From Roseiarcus sp963726105 (lineage in GTDB: Bacteria > Pseudomonadota > Alphaproteobacteria > Rhizobiales > Beijerinckiaceae), in NCBI GenBank assembly GCA_963726105.1, contig CAVSBJ010000002.1, positions 47,949 through 111,948 of the forward strand: a stretch of DNA of 64,000 bases, in the 5' to 3' direction. The notes under the pieces are model-generated. The model was not told the origin of the DNA and searched no databases. It was given only the letters and a program-made list of their open reading frames with translations. Shown here in pieces: positions 42,935 through 52,142 of the stretch (position 1 is its first letter; every line of letters starts with the position of its first letter). Position numbers and translations under genes: made by a program.

Positions 42935-44435
42935 CTAATCTTCGTAGGAGTCGGCAATGAGACGATTGAGGAGACGCACGCCCCAGCCCGAACCCCAGGA
43001 CTGATTGATGTCGGAAGGCGCCGAACCCATCGCCGTGCCGGCGACGTCGATATGCGCCCAGGGCGTCTCCCTGACGAATCGCTGTATGAACTGCGCCGCG
43101 GTGATCGAGCCGCCGTGGCGGCCCCCGCTGTTCTTCATGTCGGCGAATCTGGAATCGATCATCTTGTCATAAGCCGCGCCGAGCGGCATGCGCCAGATCT
43201 TCTCGCCTGACGCCTCGCCCGCGGCGGCGAGTCGTTGGGCGAGCTCGTCATTGTTGGAAAAGAGCCCGGCCACCTCGGCGCCGAGCGCGACAATGATGGC
43301 GCCGGTCAGCGTCGCCAGGTCGATGATCGCTCGCGGGGAATAGGTCTCCTGCGTATACCAGAGCGCGTCGGCCAGAACGAGCCGCCCCTCGGCGTCCGTG
43401 TTGACGATCTCGATCGTCTGGCCCGACATGGAGGTGATGATGTCACCCGGCCGGATCGCGTCGCCGTCGGGCATGTTCTCGACCAGGCCGACGACGCCGA
43501 CCACGTTGACCTTCGCTTTGCGCGCGGCGAGCGCGTGCATGAGCCCGACGACACAGGCCGCGCCGCCCATGTCGCCCTTCATATCCTCCATGCCGGCCGA
43601 GGGCTTGATCGAAATCCCGCCGGAATCGAAACAGAACTCCCTTCCCCACGATCGCAATGGGTTTTGTCCGCTTCGAGCGCGCCCCGCTCCAGCGCATGGC
43701 GACGAGGCGACTCTCGCGCGCCGATCCTCGTCCGACCGCGAGCAGCGCGTTCATCCCCAATTTGCCCATCGCCTTCTCGTCAAGCGTGTCCACCGCGACG
43801 CCGAGCTTTTCTAACGCCTTGGCGCGCTCAGCGAATTCCAGGGGAAAGAGGACATTGGGCGGCTCGTTGACCAGATTGCGCGCCAGTTCGACGCCTTCGG
43901 CGACGGCGAAGCGCTCTTGTGCTGCTGCGCGCGCGGCGACCGCGTGGCTCGAGCCGATCACGAACTCGGGCGTGTCCGCGCCATTGTCTTCCGAGTCTTT
44001 CTTGCGCGTCTTGTATTTATCGAATCTGTAGCCGCGCAGCCGAAGGCCGAGCGCAAAATCGGCGGCGGCCGAGCCGTCCCAGGTTCCCGACGGCGCCTCG
44101 AAGGCGACTTCGACACGCTTCGCGCCAGTCACTTTGCCGAAGATGAAACCGCCGAGCGTCATGAAGTCGACCGGGGCGTTGTCCTTGCCCGGAGCGACGC
44201 CGACAACCACTAGCCGGGATGCGTCGAGGCCCGCGGGCGCCAAGATATCGAGTGCGCTGCGCTGGGCGGCACGGAAGTTGGACGCCTTCGCCGCGGCGCG
44301 GATGAGGGGTTCGAGATCGCCGAACTGCGCCGTCACCGCGGGGGCAGGTTTCATGTCGACCCCGACGAAGACCACGAGCGCGCTGCCTTTGGGGGCGGAC
44401 AGGGACCCGAAGGCGATCTTGACCGATCCGCTCAT
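42935..44435 (-). pseudogene. pepA: Leucyl aminopeptidase PepA with a single-base frameshift
   Basis: The N-terminal domain (from ATG 44435) contains DFALGLRLRGYRFDKYKTRK and NLVNEPPNVLFPLEFAERAK, ending KPIAIVGKGV. The catalytic domain continues in another frame with FDSGGISIKPSAGMEDMKGD, VENMPDGDAIRPGDI, NTDAEGRLVLADAL (metal ligands) and LATLTGAIIVALG. The break is an extra base near 43634 (GTTCTGTTTC where GTTTGTTTC is expected). The span of 1,501 bases is 3n+1, and removing one base gives 499 residues, the normal length. Both metal-binding motifs lie after the break. It could be real decay or a sequence error. Confidence 0.9.
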
Positions 44436-44697
44436 AACCGACGCGTATCCTTGTGTGGATTTGACAGCCTGGGGCCAGCCGGCAGGGCGTCGCCGGCGGC
44501 GGGCGCCGACATATCAGGGGGTTTGACGCGCTCGTCAATAAGCCGCCGCGATTGGGCGACACATTTGAGTTGGTTCGGGTCAAACATCGCCAGCGGGAGC
44601 AGGGCGTCTTGCAACGAAAGGGCACATGGGGCAAGCGCTGCGCCGGGACGGCTCGCGCTGATGCGCGCTCGTCGCATCTCCAGACGACGTGGCGCCG

Positions 44698-45813
44698 ATG
44701 ATCCAGATTGAACGCTATTTGCTGAGGACGGCGACGACGGCCTGTCTCTCAGGCCTGGTCGTCCTGACGGGCGTCGTCTGGGTGACCCAGGCTCTGCGGC
44801 AGATCGACCTGATCACCAGCAAAGGCCAGACCATTCTGTTGTTTCTCTTGATCACGGCGCTTGCGCTTCCCTCGCTCGTCGCCTTCATTGCGCCGGTGGC
44901 GCTGTTCGCCGGCGTCCTTTACACCCTCAACAAGCTCAATGGCGACAGCGAACTCGTCGTCATGGCGGCCTCAGGCGTGTCGCCCGCTCGGCTTTTGCGC
45001 CCGATGGCGCTGCTCTCGGCGGCCGTCTTTACGGTTGTGGCCGTCCTCTATATCCAGGTTCTGCCATGGAGTTTCGGCGCCATCGAGAGCCTAACGACCT
45101 TCATTCACGCAGATTTTATCGCCAACTTTGCCCGTCCAGGCGCTTTCTCCCAACTCGAATCAGGGTTCATATTTCACTTTCGCGAGCGCACGCCCGACGG
45201 GGCTCTTCACGGCGTGTTTATGCAGGATCTGCGTGATCTGACCAAGGTCACGACGTACATTGCAGAGGCTGGAAAGACGGTCGATCGAGGCGGGGCGAGC
45301 TATCTTCAGCTGTCCAAGGGCGTCTTGTTGCGGCCACAGTCCGCCGGTGACACGTCGATGGTGACTTTTGACGACTACACCATCGACCTGTCGCAGTTCA
45401 TGCATGAGGTCAGCGCGATCAAAAGACCGCGCGAGCGCACGACAGCGCAATTGATGGCGCCCGACGCCAAGGATCGGGCGGATACAGCCCTGTTTGGCCA
45501 TATTCGCAGCGAACTGCTCGACCGCCTCGCCAGCCCGCTTTACGCTGTTGCGGGCGGTCTCATCGCTTTTGCGGCGCTTGGAGAGGCGCGGACAACTCGT
45601 CAGGGGCGAGGCGTTGCGATCGCAGGATCTGTCCTCGCGTTTGCCGGAGTCCGTATGCTTGGGATTGCAGCCACGACCCTCTCAGTCGGCGTACCCTCCG
45701 CCTCCGTCTTCGTGTGGGCGATCCCGGTCGCCGCATGCCTCGGGGCTCTGGCGCTGATTTTCCGGCGCGCGATTTTAGCTCTTATCCGGCGGCTCGTACG
45801 GATCCCGGCGTGA
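44698..45813 (+). CDS. lptF: LPS export ABC transporter permease LptF
   Basis: This inner-membrane subunit of the LptB2FG extractor loads lipopolysaccharide onto the LptC/A/D bridge. The 371-residue protein has six hydrophobic helices: three at the start (ACLSGLVVLTGVVWVTQAL, LLFLLITALALPSLVAFIAP), a periplasmic beta-jellyroll (about 130-265) and three at the end. ELVVMAASGVSPARLLRP is the coupling helix that contacts LptB. The ATG at 44698 starts MIQIERYLLR; an upstream GTG is less likely. It is divergent from pepA and is followed by lptG with a GTGA overlap. Confidence 0.93.
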   Translation: MIQIERYLLRTATTACLSGLVVLTGVVWVTQALRQIDLITSKGQTILLFLLITALALPSLVAFIAPVALFAGVLYTLNKLNGDSELVVMAASGVSPARLLRPMALLSAAVFTVVAVLYIQVLPWSFGAIESLTTFIHADFIANFARPGAFSQLESGFIFHFRERTPDGALHGVFMQDLRDLTKVTTYIAEAGKTVDRGGASYLQLSKGVLLRPQSAGDTSMVTFDDYTIDLSQFMHEVSAIKRPRERTTAQLMAPDAKDRADTALFGHIRSELLDRLASPLYAVAGGLIAFAALGEARTTRQGRGVAIAGSVLAFAGVRMLGIAATTLSVGVPSASVFVWAIPVAACLGALALIFRRAILALIRRLVRIPA

Positions 45814-46889
45814 TCGGCCGGACGCTGTCACTCTATCTCGCCGGGCGCTTCGCGCGCTCGGTGATCGCCGCGTTCATGGTGGTCTTCGTTCTCATTTACG
45901 CCGTCGATCTCATAGAGCTCCTGCGTCGTTCAGGCGATTCTAAGCGTGCAACCGGAATGCTGATGGCCGGTCTTTCGTTCCTGCGAACGCCCACGGTCGC
46001 CGAACAAGCGTTGCCGTTCGCGGTTCTGTTCGGATCCATGATCGCGTTCCTGAATTTGTCGCGCAAAATGGAGTTGGTCGTCGCGCGCGCGGCAGGGCTG
46101 TCCGTCTGGCAATTCCTGACTCCGCCGCTCACCGTGATCGTCCTCATCGGCGTGGTGTCGGTTACTGCCTACAATCCAGCATCAACATGGATGAAAGAAA
46201 AATCGGACGAGATCGAGAGCAACGTGTTCGGTGGCCCCGCGGCGGGTTCGATGGGGATGTGGATCCGGCAGAAGAGCGTCGACGGTCAGGCGGTTATTCG
46301 CGCCGGTGGGAGGAGTTCAGGCGGCACTCAGTTCAACGCGATCGAGATTTTCAACTTTGACGACCAGGGTAATTTCGTCGAACGGTTGGAAGCGGCTTCA
46401 GGCGAGTTGCGCCAGGGTTACTGGGTGCTGCACGACGTCGTGTCGGTCACTCCGGGTTTCGAAGCGCTTCGGGTTTCGACCTACCTGTTGGCGACGAATC
46501 TCGACCGCCGGGAGGTTGCTCAGGCGTTCGTCGCGCCTGAAACTGTTTCGTTTTGGCGGCTGCCGGGGCTCGCAGAACAGACCGCGCGCGCGGGATTGGA
46601 TCCGACAGCTTATCTATTGAAATATCAGGAGCTTCTGGCCCGTCCGCTGATGCTTGCGGCGATGGTGCTGGTGGCTGCTTGCTTTTCGTTAAGATTCTTC
46701 CGAATGGGCGGCATCGAATATATGGTTTCCGGTGGCGTCGTGGCGGGGTTCGTGCTTTATGTCGCGACGAAAGTGGTCAGCGATCTCGGCGGCGCCGGAT
46801 TCCTTAGCGCCTCCGTAGCGGGGTGGTCGCCGGGGATCGTCGGCTGCATGTTTGGCGTGTATGTGTTGTTGCAACAAGAGGATGGTTGA
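45810..46889 (+). CDS. lptG: LPS export ABC transporter permease LptG
   Basis: The second permease of the LptB2FG complex, 359 residues, has the same fold as LptF. The N-terminal helices include SVIAAFMVVFVLIYAVDLIE, the coupling helix is MELVVARAAGLSVWQFLTPP, a periplasmic domain (about 125-265) follows, and the C-terminal helices include LMLAAMVLVAACFSLRFFRM. The GTG start at 45810 shares bases with the lptF stop. Its TGA shares one base with the lptD ATG at 46889, so all three are translationally coupled. Confidence 0.93.
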   Translation: MIGRTLSLYLAGRFARSVIAAFMVVFVLIYAVDLIELLRRSGDSKRATGMLMAGLSFLRTPTVAEQALPFAVLFGSMIAFLNLSRKMELVVARAAGLSVWQFLTPPLTVIVLIGVVSVTAYNPASTWMKEKSDEIESNVFGGPAAGSMGMWIRQKSVDGQAVIRAGGRSSGGTQFNAIEIFNFDDQGNFVERLEAASGELRQGYWVLHDVVSVTPGFEALRVSTYLLATNLDRREVAQAFVAPETVSFWRLPGLAEQTARAGLDPTAYLLKYQELLARPLMLAAMVLVAACFSLRFFRMGGIEYMVSGGVVAGFVLYVATKVVSDLGGAGFLSASVAGWSPGIVGCMFGVYVLLQQEDG

Positions 46890-49474
46890 TGGGGTTCGCC
46901 GTCAGCTTTCCCTTTGAGTTCAATCCCCGCCGGAAACCGACCGCGAGGATGTCGCTGTCGCTGGCGATCGCGGCGGTTGCGGCGTGCGCACAATTGTTCG
47001 CCGGACCGGCGGCCGCACAAACGCCTCCCCCCGCGCAGTCCACACAAGCCAAGCCGCAGGACAAGCTCGTCATCGACGCGGATGAGCTTGTCTACGATAA
47101 GGACAAGAACACAATCTCTGCCGTTGGTTCAGTTCAGCTGTTCTATCAAGGCCGATTGCTTCAGGCCGACCGCGTAACCTACGACCGCGCCAGCAAGCGC
47201 GTTTACGCGGAAGGTCACGCCAAGATGACGGACGAGCACGGCAACGTCGTCTACGGAAGCCGGTTCGCGCTTAGCGATGATTTTCGCGACGGTTTCATCG
47301 ACAGCGTCCAGGTTCTGACGGCCGACAAGACGCGCTTCACATCGCCCCGCATCGAGCGCTCAAACGGCGATGTCACCGTGCTGCAGAAGGGGGCTTACAC
47401 GGCCTGCGAACCGTGCAAGGAGCATCCCGAGCGGCCGCCATTCTGGCAGGTGCGCGCGACCAAGATCATCGAGAACCAAACGACGCATACCGTCTACTAC
47501 GAGGATGCTCAGCTCCAGTTTTGGGGCTTTCCAGTGTTTTACATGCCTTATTTTTCCTCGCCTGATGCGACCGTAAACAAGCAGACCGGCCTGTTATCGC
47601 CGTCGCTCGTTTCCGGGGGCTACCTCGGCACCGGCATCAGCATGCCCTATTTCATCAATCTAGCGCCCAACTACGATCTCACCCTCACTCCGACGTTCCT
47701 CTCGAAGCAGGGTTTATTGGGAGAGGTCGACTGGCGCCAGCGGCTCTCGAATGGTACGTACAGCATTCGTGCGACTGGCATCGATCAAGAGCAGCCTGGG
47801 GCTTTTCCGGTTTTTCCGTATGGCGCGGGAGACATGCGGCTGCGGGGCGCGATCGAAAGCAATGGCAACTTTTACCTCAATGACATGTGGCAATTCGGCT
47901 GGAATGGCACATGGATGAGCGACAAGTTCTTTCTGAACGACTACCGGCTGCAAGGCATCAATTTCGACACCTTCTATTTCCAGGACATCGTCTCCTCCGT
48001 CTATCTGCGCGGCCAGGGCGCTCAAAGCTTCTTCGATCTCAGCGCGTACCATTTTGAAGGCACTACCGCGTACGACGACAATCGCACATTGCCGACCGCG
48101 GTCGCGCCAGTTTTCGATTACAACCGGGTGATCAACGTCCCCGCTGATCGCACCAACGGCCTCGGAGGCGAGCTGACTGTCGACGCCAACGTCGCAAATA
48201 TCAACCAGACCAACGCCGCGTTCCAATCAACCGGCTTACAGACTTTCGACAGCGCCTATCACCTCTATAACGTTTGCGAGACCCAGGTCGGAACTACGGC
48301 TGTCAATACGTATTTCCCGGGCAAATGTCTTCTGCGCGGCATCGCTGGCGATTACACCCGCGCATCGGGGCAGGTGTCGTGGCAGCGCGGCTTCATCGAT
48401 CCGATCGGCGAGGTCTGGAAACCGTTCCTGTTCGCGCGTCTGGATGGCGAGGCGACCGAACTCAATGAAACCGGATCGATCACCTATGCCAGCGCGCTCG
48501 GCGTGAGCACGGTCGCCAATTCGAACCAGGCCGCCTTCTTTTCTGGCTCGAACCAAGGCGCCTTTGCCCGCGGCATGGCGGGCGCCGGCCTCGAGTACCG
48601 GTTTCCGTTCACGTCCACGTCGTCTTGGGGCACGCAGACGATCACGCCGATTGCCCAGTTCATCGCCCGGCCTAACGAGATCATTCCGAGAATCCAGCCA
48701 AACGAAGATTCGCAGAGCCTCGTTTTCGACGACACGAACCTGTTCGCCTGGAACAAGTTCTCCGGCTACGATCGGGTCGAAGGCGGCACGCGGCTCAACT
48801 ACGGGTTCCAGTACGCCGCCGACTTTGCCAACGGGGGCCACGCCAATTTTGTCGCAGGCGAGTCGATCCAGGTCGCTGGGCAGAACTCCTATACCCTCTA
48901 CGATCCCACCAACATTGGGCTCGAATCCGGCCTGGACAAGAAATACTCGAACTTCGTGTTCGGCGAGACGCTGCGACCGTTCTCGAACCCGATCACCCTC
49001 ATGAGCAAACAGCAGTTCGACAGCTCGACGCTGCAACTCGATCGCTTCGACGGAATCCTCAAAGCGAACTACGCCGGCGTGAGCGGCGCTGTCGACTATG
49101 CCCTTTACGCGGCGCAGCCCGCCCTGGGTTTTGAATTTCCGCGTGAAGGCCTGAGCGGCAGTCTCGGCTACTCCTTCCTGGATCGGTGGTCGGTAAACGG
49201 ATCGCTCGTGCTCGACATGTCGCGTCACTACTATGACACGCTGGGGCAGACGACGCCGATCTTCTATCCGGTCGGCTATACATTCGGCTTCGGCTACAAA
49301 GACACTTGCACGACGCTGAATCTGACGTATTCGTCCAATGTCAGCCAGCCTGCCATTTTCAGTACGTTCCCGGGCGGCCCTGTTATCTTGAACCCCTCGA
49401 CGCGCAACCAGACGCTGATGATTAAGCTCGAGTTGCGGACGCTCGGCGACGTCAGGACGAACGTCGGCCTCTGA
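46889..49474 (+). CDS. lptD: LPS assembly outer-membrane protein LptD
   Basis: The 861-residue beta-barrel inserts LPS in the outer leaflet. A signal peptide covers about residues 21-43 (MSLSLAIAAVAACAQLFAG). The N-terminal OstA/jellyroll domain (about 55-200) contains VIDADELVYDKDKNTISAVG and RVYAEGHAKMTDEHGNVVYG. The C-terminal barrel contains LQFWGFPVFYMPYFSSPD, the characteristic KQTGLLSPSL segment and long amphipathic strands to a normal end (ELRTLGDVRTNVGL). Two cysteines (ACEPC) lie in the N-domain. The product works with LptF and LptG from the same operon. Confidence 0.93.
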   Translation: MGFAVSFPFEFNPRRKPTARMSLSLAIAAVAACAQLFAGPAAAQTPPPAQSTQAKPQDKLVIDADELVYDKDKNTISAVGSVQLFYQGRLLQADRVTYDRASKRVYAEGHAKMTDEHGNVVYGSRFALSDDFRDGFIDSVQVLTADKTRFTSPRIERSNGDVTVLQKGAYTACEPCKEHPERPPFWQVRATKIIENQTTHTVYYEDAQLQFWGFPVFYMPYFSSPDATVNKQTGLLSPSLVSGGYLGTGISMPYFINLAPNYDLTLTPTFLSKQGLLGEVDWRQRLSNGTYSIRATGIDQEQPGAFPVFPYGAGDMRLRGAIESNGNFYLNDMWQFGWNGTWMSDKFFLNDYRLQGINFDTFYFQDIVSSVYLRGQGAQSFFDLSAYHFEGTTAYDDNRTLPTAVAPVFDYNRVINVPADRTNGLGGELTVDANVANINQTNAAFQSTGLQTFDSAYHLYNVCETQVGTTAVNTYFPGKCLLRGIAGDYTRASGQVSWQRGFIDPIGEVWKPFLFARLDGEATELNETGSITYASALGVSTVANSNQAAFFSGSNQGAFARGMAGAGLEYRFPFTSTSSWGTQTITPIAQFIARPNEIIPRIQPNEDSQSLVFDDTNLFAWNKFSGYDRVEGGTRLNYGFQYAADFANGGHANFVAGESIQVAGQNSYTLYDPTNIGLESGLDKKYSNFVFGETLRPFSNPITLMSKQQFDSSTLQLDRFDGILKANYAGVSGAVDYALYAAQPALGFEFPREGLSGSLGYSFLDRWSVNGSLVLDMSRHYYDTLGQTTPIFYPVGYTFGFGYKDTCTTLNLTYSSNVSQPAIFSTFPGGPVILNPSTRNQTLMIKLELRTLGDVRTNVGL

Positions 49475-49513
49475 TCTTGTCCGGCTAGGCGAACCCGCCG
49501 TTGGAGCCCCGAT

Positions 49514-50509
49514 ATGACCGGCGACGTGGCGCCGCTGGCGATGACGATGGGCGATCCGGCGGGGATCGGCCCGGAGCTGGCGCTGGCCGCCTGGCGCGAC
49601 CGAACGCCCCGCGCTCCCTTCGTCGTTTTCGCGTCGCCTGGCCTTCTGGCCGCCGCCGCCAAGCGCGCGGGTCTCACAGCGCCGATCGTCGAGACCGATC
49701 CGGCGGGGGCTCAAGCCGCGTTCTCGTACGGTCTGCCGGTCGTCCCACTGAAAAACCGTGTTGAAGACGCACCCGGGCGGCCCAGCGCGGCCAATGCCGC
49801 GGCGACGATCGAATCGATCGAGCGCGCTGTCGAAGCGGTCCGCCGAGGGTACGCTCGCGCCGTCGTGACCAACCCCATCGCCAAGGCGACGCTTTATCAA
49901 GCCGGATTCAAATACCCCGGCCACACCGAATATCTGGGCGCCCTCGCCGAGGCCTGGGGCGCTCCGGCCTTTCCGGTGATGATGATCTGGTCGGAGACGC
50001 TCGCGGTTGTCCCTGTGACCATTCATATCCCGCTCGCCGACGTGGCCAGGGCGCTGACCGCCGACCTCATCATCAGAACCGGGCGTATCGTCGATCGCGA
50101 CCTGCGCGACCGTTTTCACCTGACGCGGCCGCGCCTGGCGGTCGCCGGTCTCAATCCGCACGCGGGGGAGGGCGGAGCGATGGGGCGGGAAGAGATCACA
50201 ATCATCGCGCCCGCGATCGAAGCGCTCCGGGCCGAGGGAATCGACGTCGTCGGGCCGCTCCCCGCCGATACGATGTTCCACCCCAAGGCGCGGGCGCGCT
50301 ACGATGCGGCGCTCACGATGTATCACGACCAGGGCCTGATCCCGGCGAAGACCCTCGCCTTCGACGAAGGGGTCAATGTCACCCTCGGCCTGCCGTTCAT
50401 GCGCACGTCCCCCGATCACGGCACGGCGTTCGACATCGCCGGAAAGGGGGTTGCGAACCCGGCGAGCCTCATCGCGGCGCTCAAGCTCGCCGACCGATTG
50501 ACGCGATGA
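49514..50509 (+). CDS. pdxA: 4-hydroxythreonine-4-phosphate dehydrogenase
   Basis: This enzyme of pyridoxal 5'-phosphate synthesis is cytoplasmic and divalent-metal dependent. Motifs: AMTMGDPAGIGPELALAAW, VVTNPIAKATLYQAGFKYPG, HTEYLGALAEAW (metal-binding H), LNPHAGEGGAMGREE (H) and ALTMYHDQGLIPAKTLAF (H), then SPDHGTAFDIAGKG. The length of 331 residues is normal. It begins 39 bases after lptD. In related genomes a surA gene often stands in this gap; here it does not. The stop overlaps the rsmA start (ATGA). Confidence 0.96.
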   Translation: MTGDVAPLAMTMGDPAGIGPELALAAWRDRTPRAPFVVFASPGLLAAAAKRAGLTAPIVETDPAGAQAAFSYGLPVVPLKNRVEDAPGRPSAANAAATIESIERAVEAVRRGYARAVVTNPIAKATLYQAGFKYPGHTEYLGALAEAWGAPAFPVMMIWSETLAVVPVTIHIPLADVARALTADLIIRTGRIVDRDLRDRFHLTRPRLAVAGLNPHAGEGGAMGREEITIIAPAIEALRAEGIDVVGPLPADTMFHPKARARYDAALTMYHDQGLIPAKTLAFDEGVNVTLGLPFMRTSPDHGTAFDIAGKGVANPASLIAALKLADRLTR

Positions 50510-51393
50510 GCCTTGCCGCGGACGGGCTGCCGCCGCTCCGCGACGTGGTTGCGGCGCACGGGCTCAACGCCCGCAAGGCGCTGGGCCAGAACTTCCTCTT
50601 CGACCTCAACCTCACCCGCAAGATCGCCCGCGCCGCAGGGCCGCTTGCCGGCGTCGCCGTGGTCGAGGTCGGGCCGGGCCCGGGGGGGCTCACGCGCGCG
50701 CTGTTGTCGGAGGGCGCGGGCAAGGTGATCGCCGTCGAGCGCGACGCCCGCGCGCTCGGCGCGCTGGCCGAGATCGCCGCGCACTGGCCGGAACGGCTCG
50801 AAATCATCGAAGGCGACGCGCTGCGCATCGCGCCCGAGACGCTGATCGCCAAAGCCGGGGCGATGCCCATTCGCATCGTCGCCAACCTGCCTTACAACAT
50901 CGCGACGGCGCTCCTGGCAGGCTGGCTCGAGGCCGAGCCGTGGCCGCCGTTCTACGATCGCCTGACGCTCATGTTCCAGCGCGAGGTGGCCGAGCGCATT
51001 GTCGCGACCCCTGCCCAGCGCGCCGACTATGGGCGGCTCGCGGTGCTCGCGGGCTGGCGGAGCGAAGCGCGTATCCTGTTCGACATCCCGCCCGCCGCCT
51101 TCGTTCCGGCGCCGAAGGTGACATCGAGCGTGGTCGAACTCGTTCCGCGGGCGAAGCCAGCGCCATGCAACGCTGCGACGCTGTCGGCGCTCGCCCAGGC
51201 GGCGTTCGGCCAGCGGCGCAAGATGCTGCGCCAGTCGCTGAAAGCCTTTGCGGCGGCGCGGGGACTCGACCCGTCCGCTCTCATCGCAACGGCCGGCCTC
51301 GAGCCGACCATGCGGGCGGAGGAGGTCGACGTCGCGGGATTCGTGGCGCTCGCGCGGGGAGCGTCGGGTCGCCTGACGGAAACAACACAGTGA
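50506..51393 (+). CDS. rsmA: 16S rRNA dimethyladenosine transferase RsmA (KsgA)
   Basis: The enzyme methylates A1518 and A1519 in helix 45 of 16S rRNA with SAM. Motifs: GLNARKALGQNFLFDLNLTR, SAM motif I VVEVGPGPGGLTRALL, VIAVERDARAL, the catalytic NLPYNIATALLAGW (NLPY), and VTLMFQREVAERI-type helix (LTLMFQREVAERIVATP). FGQRRKMLRQSLKAF is the typical C-terminal helix. The length of 295 residues is normal. It ends the lptF-lptG-lptD-pdxA-rsmA run. Confidence 0.96.
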   Translation: MSLAADGLPPLRDVVAAHGLNARKALGQNFLFDLNLTRKIARAAGPLAGVAVVEVGPGPGGLTRALLSEGAGKVIAVERDARALGALAEIAAHWPERLEIIEGDALRIAPETLIAKAGAMPIRIVANLPYNIATALLAGWLEAEPWPPFYDRLTLMFQREVAERIVATPAQRADYGRLAVLAGWRSEARILFDIPPAAFVPAPKVTSSVVELVPRAKPAPCNAATLSALAQAAFGQRRKMLRQSLKAFAAARGLDPSALIATAGLEPTMRAEEVDVAGFVALARGASGRLTETTQ

Positions 51394-52142
51394 AATTGGG
51401 TTAGGCTCGGGAAGGCGAGCCGGTCGGGACAATAGCCGCTCTTAAACGCCCATAAACGCGCCTAAACGTCAGTAAAATTGCTCTCATTTGCTAGCGTTTA
51501 TGTTTTCGAAACGGGACTTTTCAATGGGTTACGACCGTTTGGAATGAGTCTTCTCCCGTCTCAAGCCCCGTCAAAAAACCGTCGCGTGCGCGCCCGACCT
51601 GATCCTGGTCTCGGTCCGAAGGCACAAGCTGAAATCGGGTCATGGAAAAGACCATAGCACAGATTCTGTTATTCGTAAAGGAAATGCGGGCTCTTACAGG
51701 CTTGGGCATTGGCGCTCTTGAAGGCGTCATGGCCGCCCCCGGATCACAGTCCGGGGGTGTCCCGGCTATCCACGAGAACACTGTTCTATCAGCTAAGCCT
51801 ATGGATAAATTGGCATTATTTGTTGGCAACAGAGAGTTATCGCGGCGGGCGGCGTGCATGGCCGGCACAACGCCGGCCATGACGATACGAGGCTGAATTC
51901 CGAGACCAATAGCGAACGCTGTAAGAGCGAAATGCGCTAGGCTCCCGGCCATCCACGCCGCAATGACGAGCCCCACTTTGGACTCTGCCAGGAGCAAGTG
52001 TGCCTTCTCCCTTGACCGCTCGCCGCGCCTGTTCGACGCGAAAAATACGCAGATGCCGTGACAAGCCAGGACACCCCCGGACTGTGATCCGGGGGGCGGC
52101 CATGACGCTGGTTTCAGGCAAGGCGTCGAAACGCGGATCGCC
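51394..52142. repeat. Gene-free region of about 750 bases with inverted repeats
   Basis: No convincing gene is present. Two copies of a block of about 45 bases lie in opposite orientation at about 51727-51772 and 52063-52108. Each contains the hairpin CCCCCGGAT-cacag-TCCGGGGG. A further stem, ATGGCCGGC-acaac-GCCGGCCAT, lies near 51857-51879. A partial copy of the CCAAGGAAAT-family repeat lies at 51497-51546. Together this looks like a nest of palindromic intergenic repeats. Confidence 0.65.
51497..51546 (-). repeat. Partial copy of the dispersed repeat, minus strand
   Basis: The reverse complement reads CGTAACCCATTGAAAAGTCC, then CGTTTCG. This matches the left half of the copies at 3683, 41762 and 62297. 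The tandem CCAAGGAAAT half is not present here, so it is a shortened member. Confidence 0.55.

Noticed and set aside
48236..50419. Long minus-strand open frame of 727 codons
   Set aside because: It lies opposite lptD and pdxA, has arginine/glycine/aspartate-rich composition typical of antisense frames in high-GC DNA, and shows no family motif.
51642..51896. Possible 84-codon gene downstream of rsmA
   Set aside because: Half of it is made of palindromic repeat sequence, and the protein has no recognisable features.
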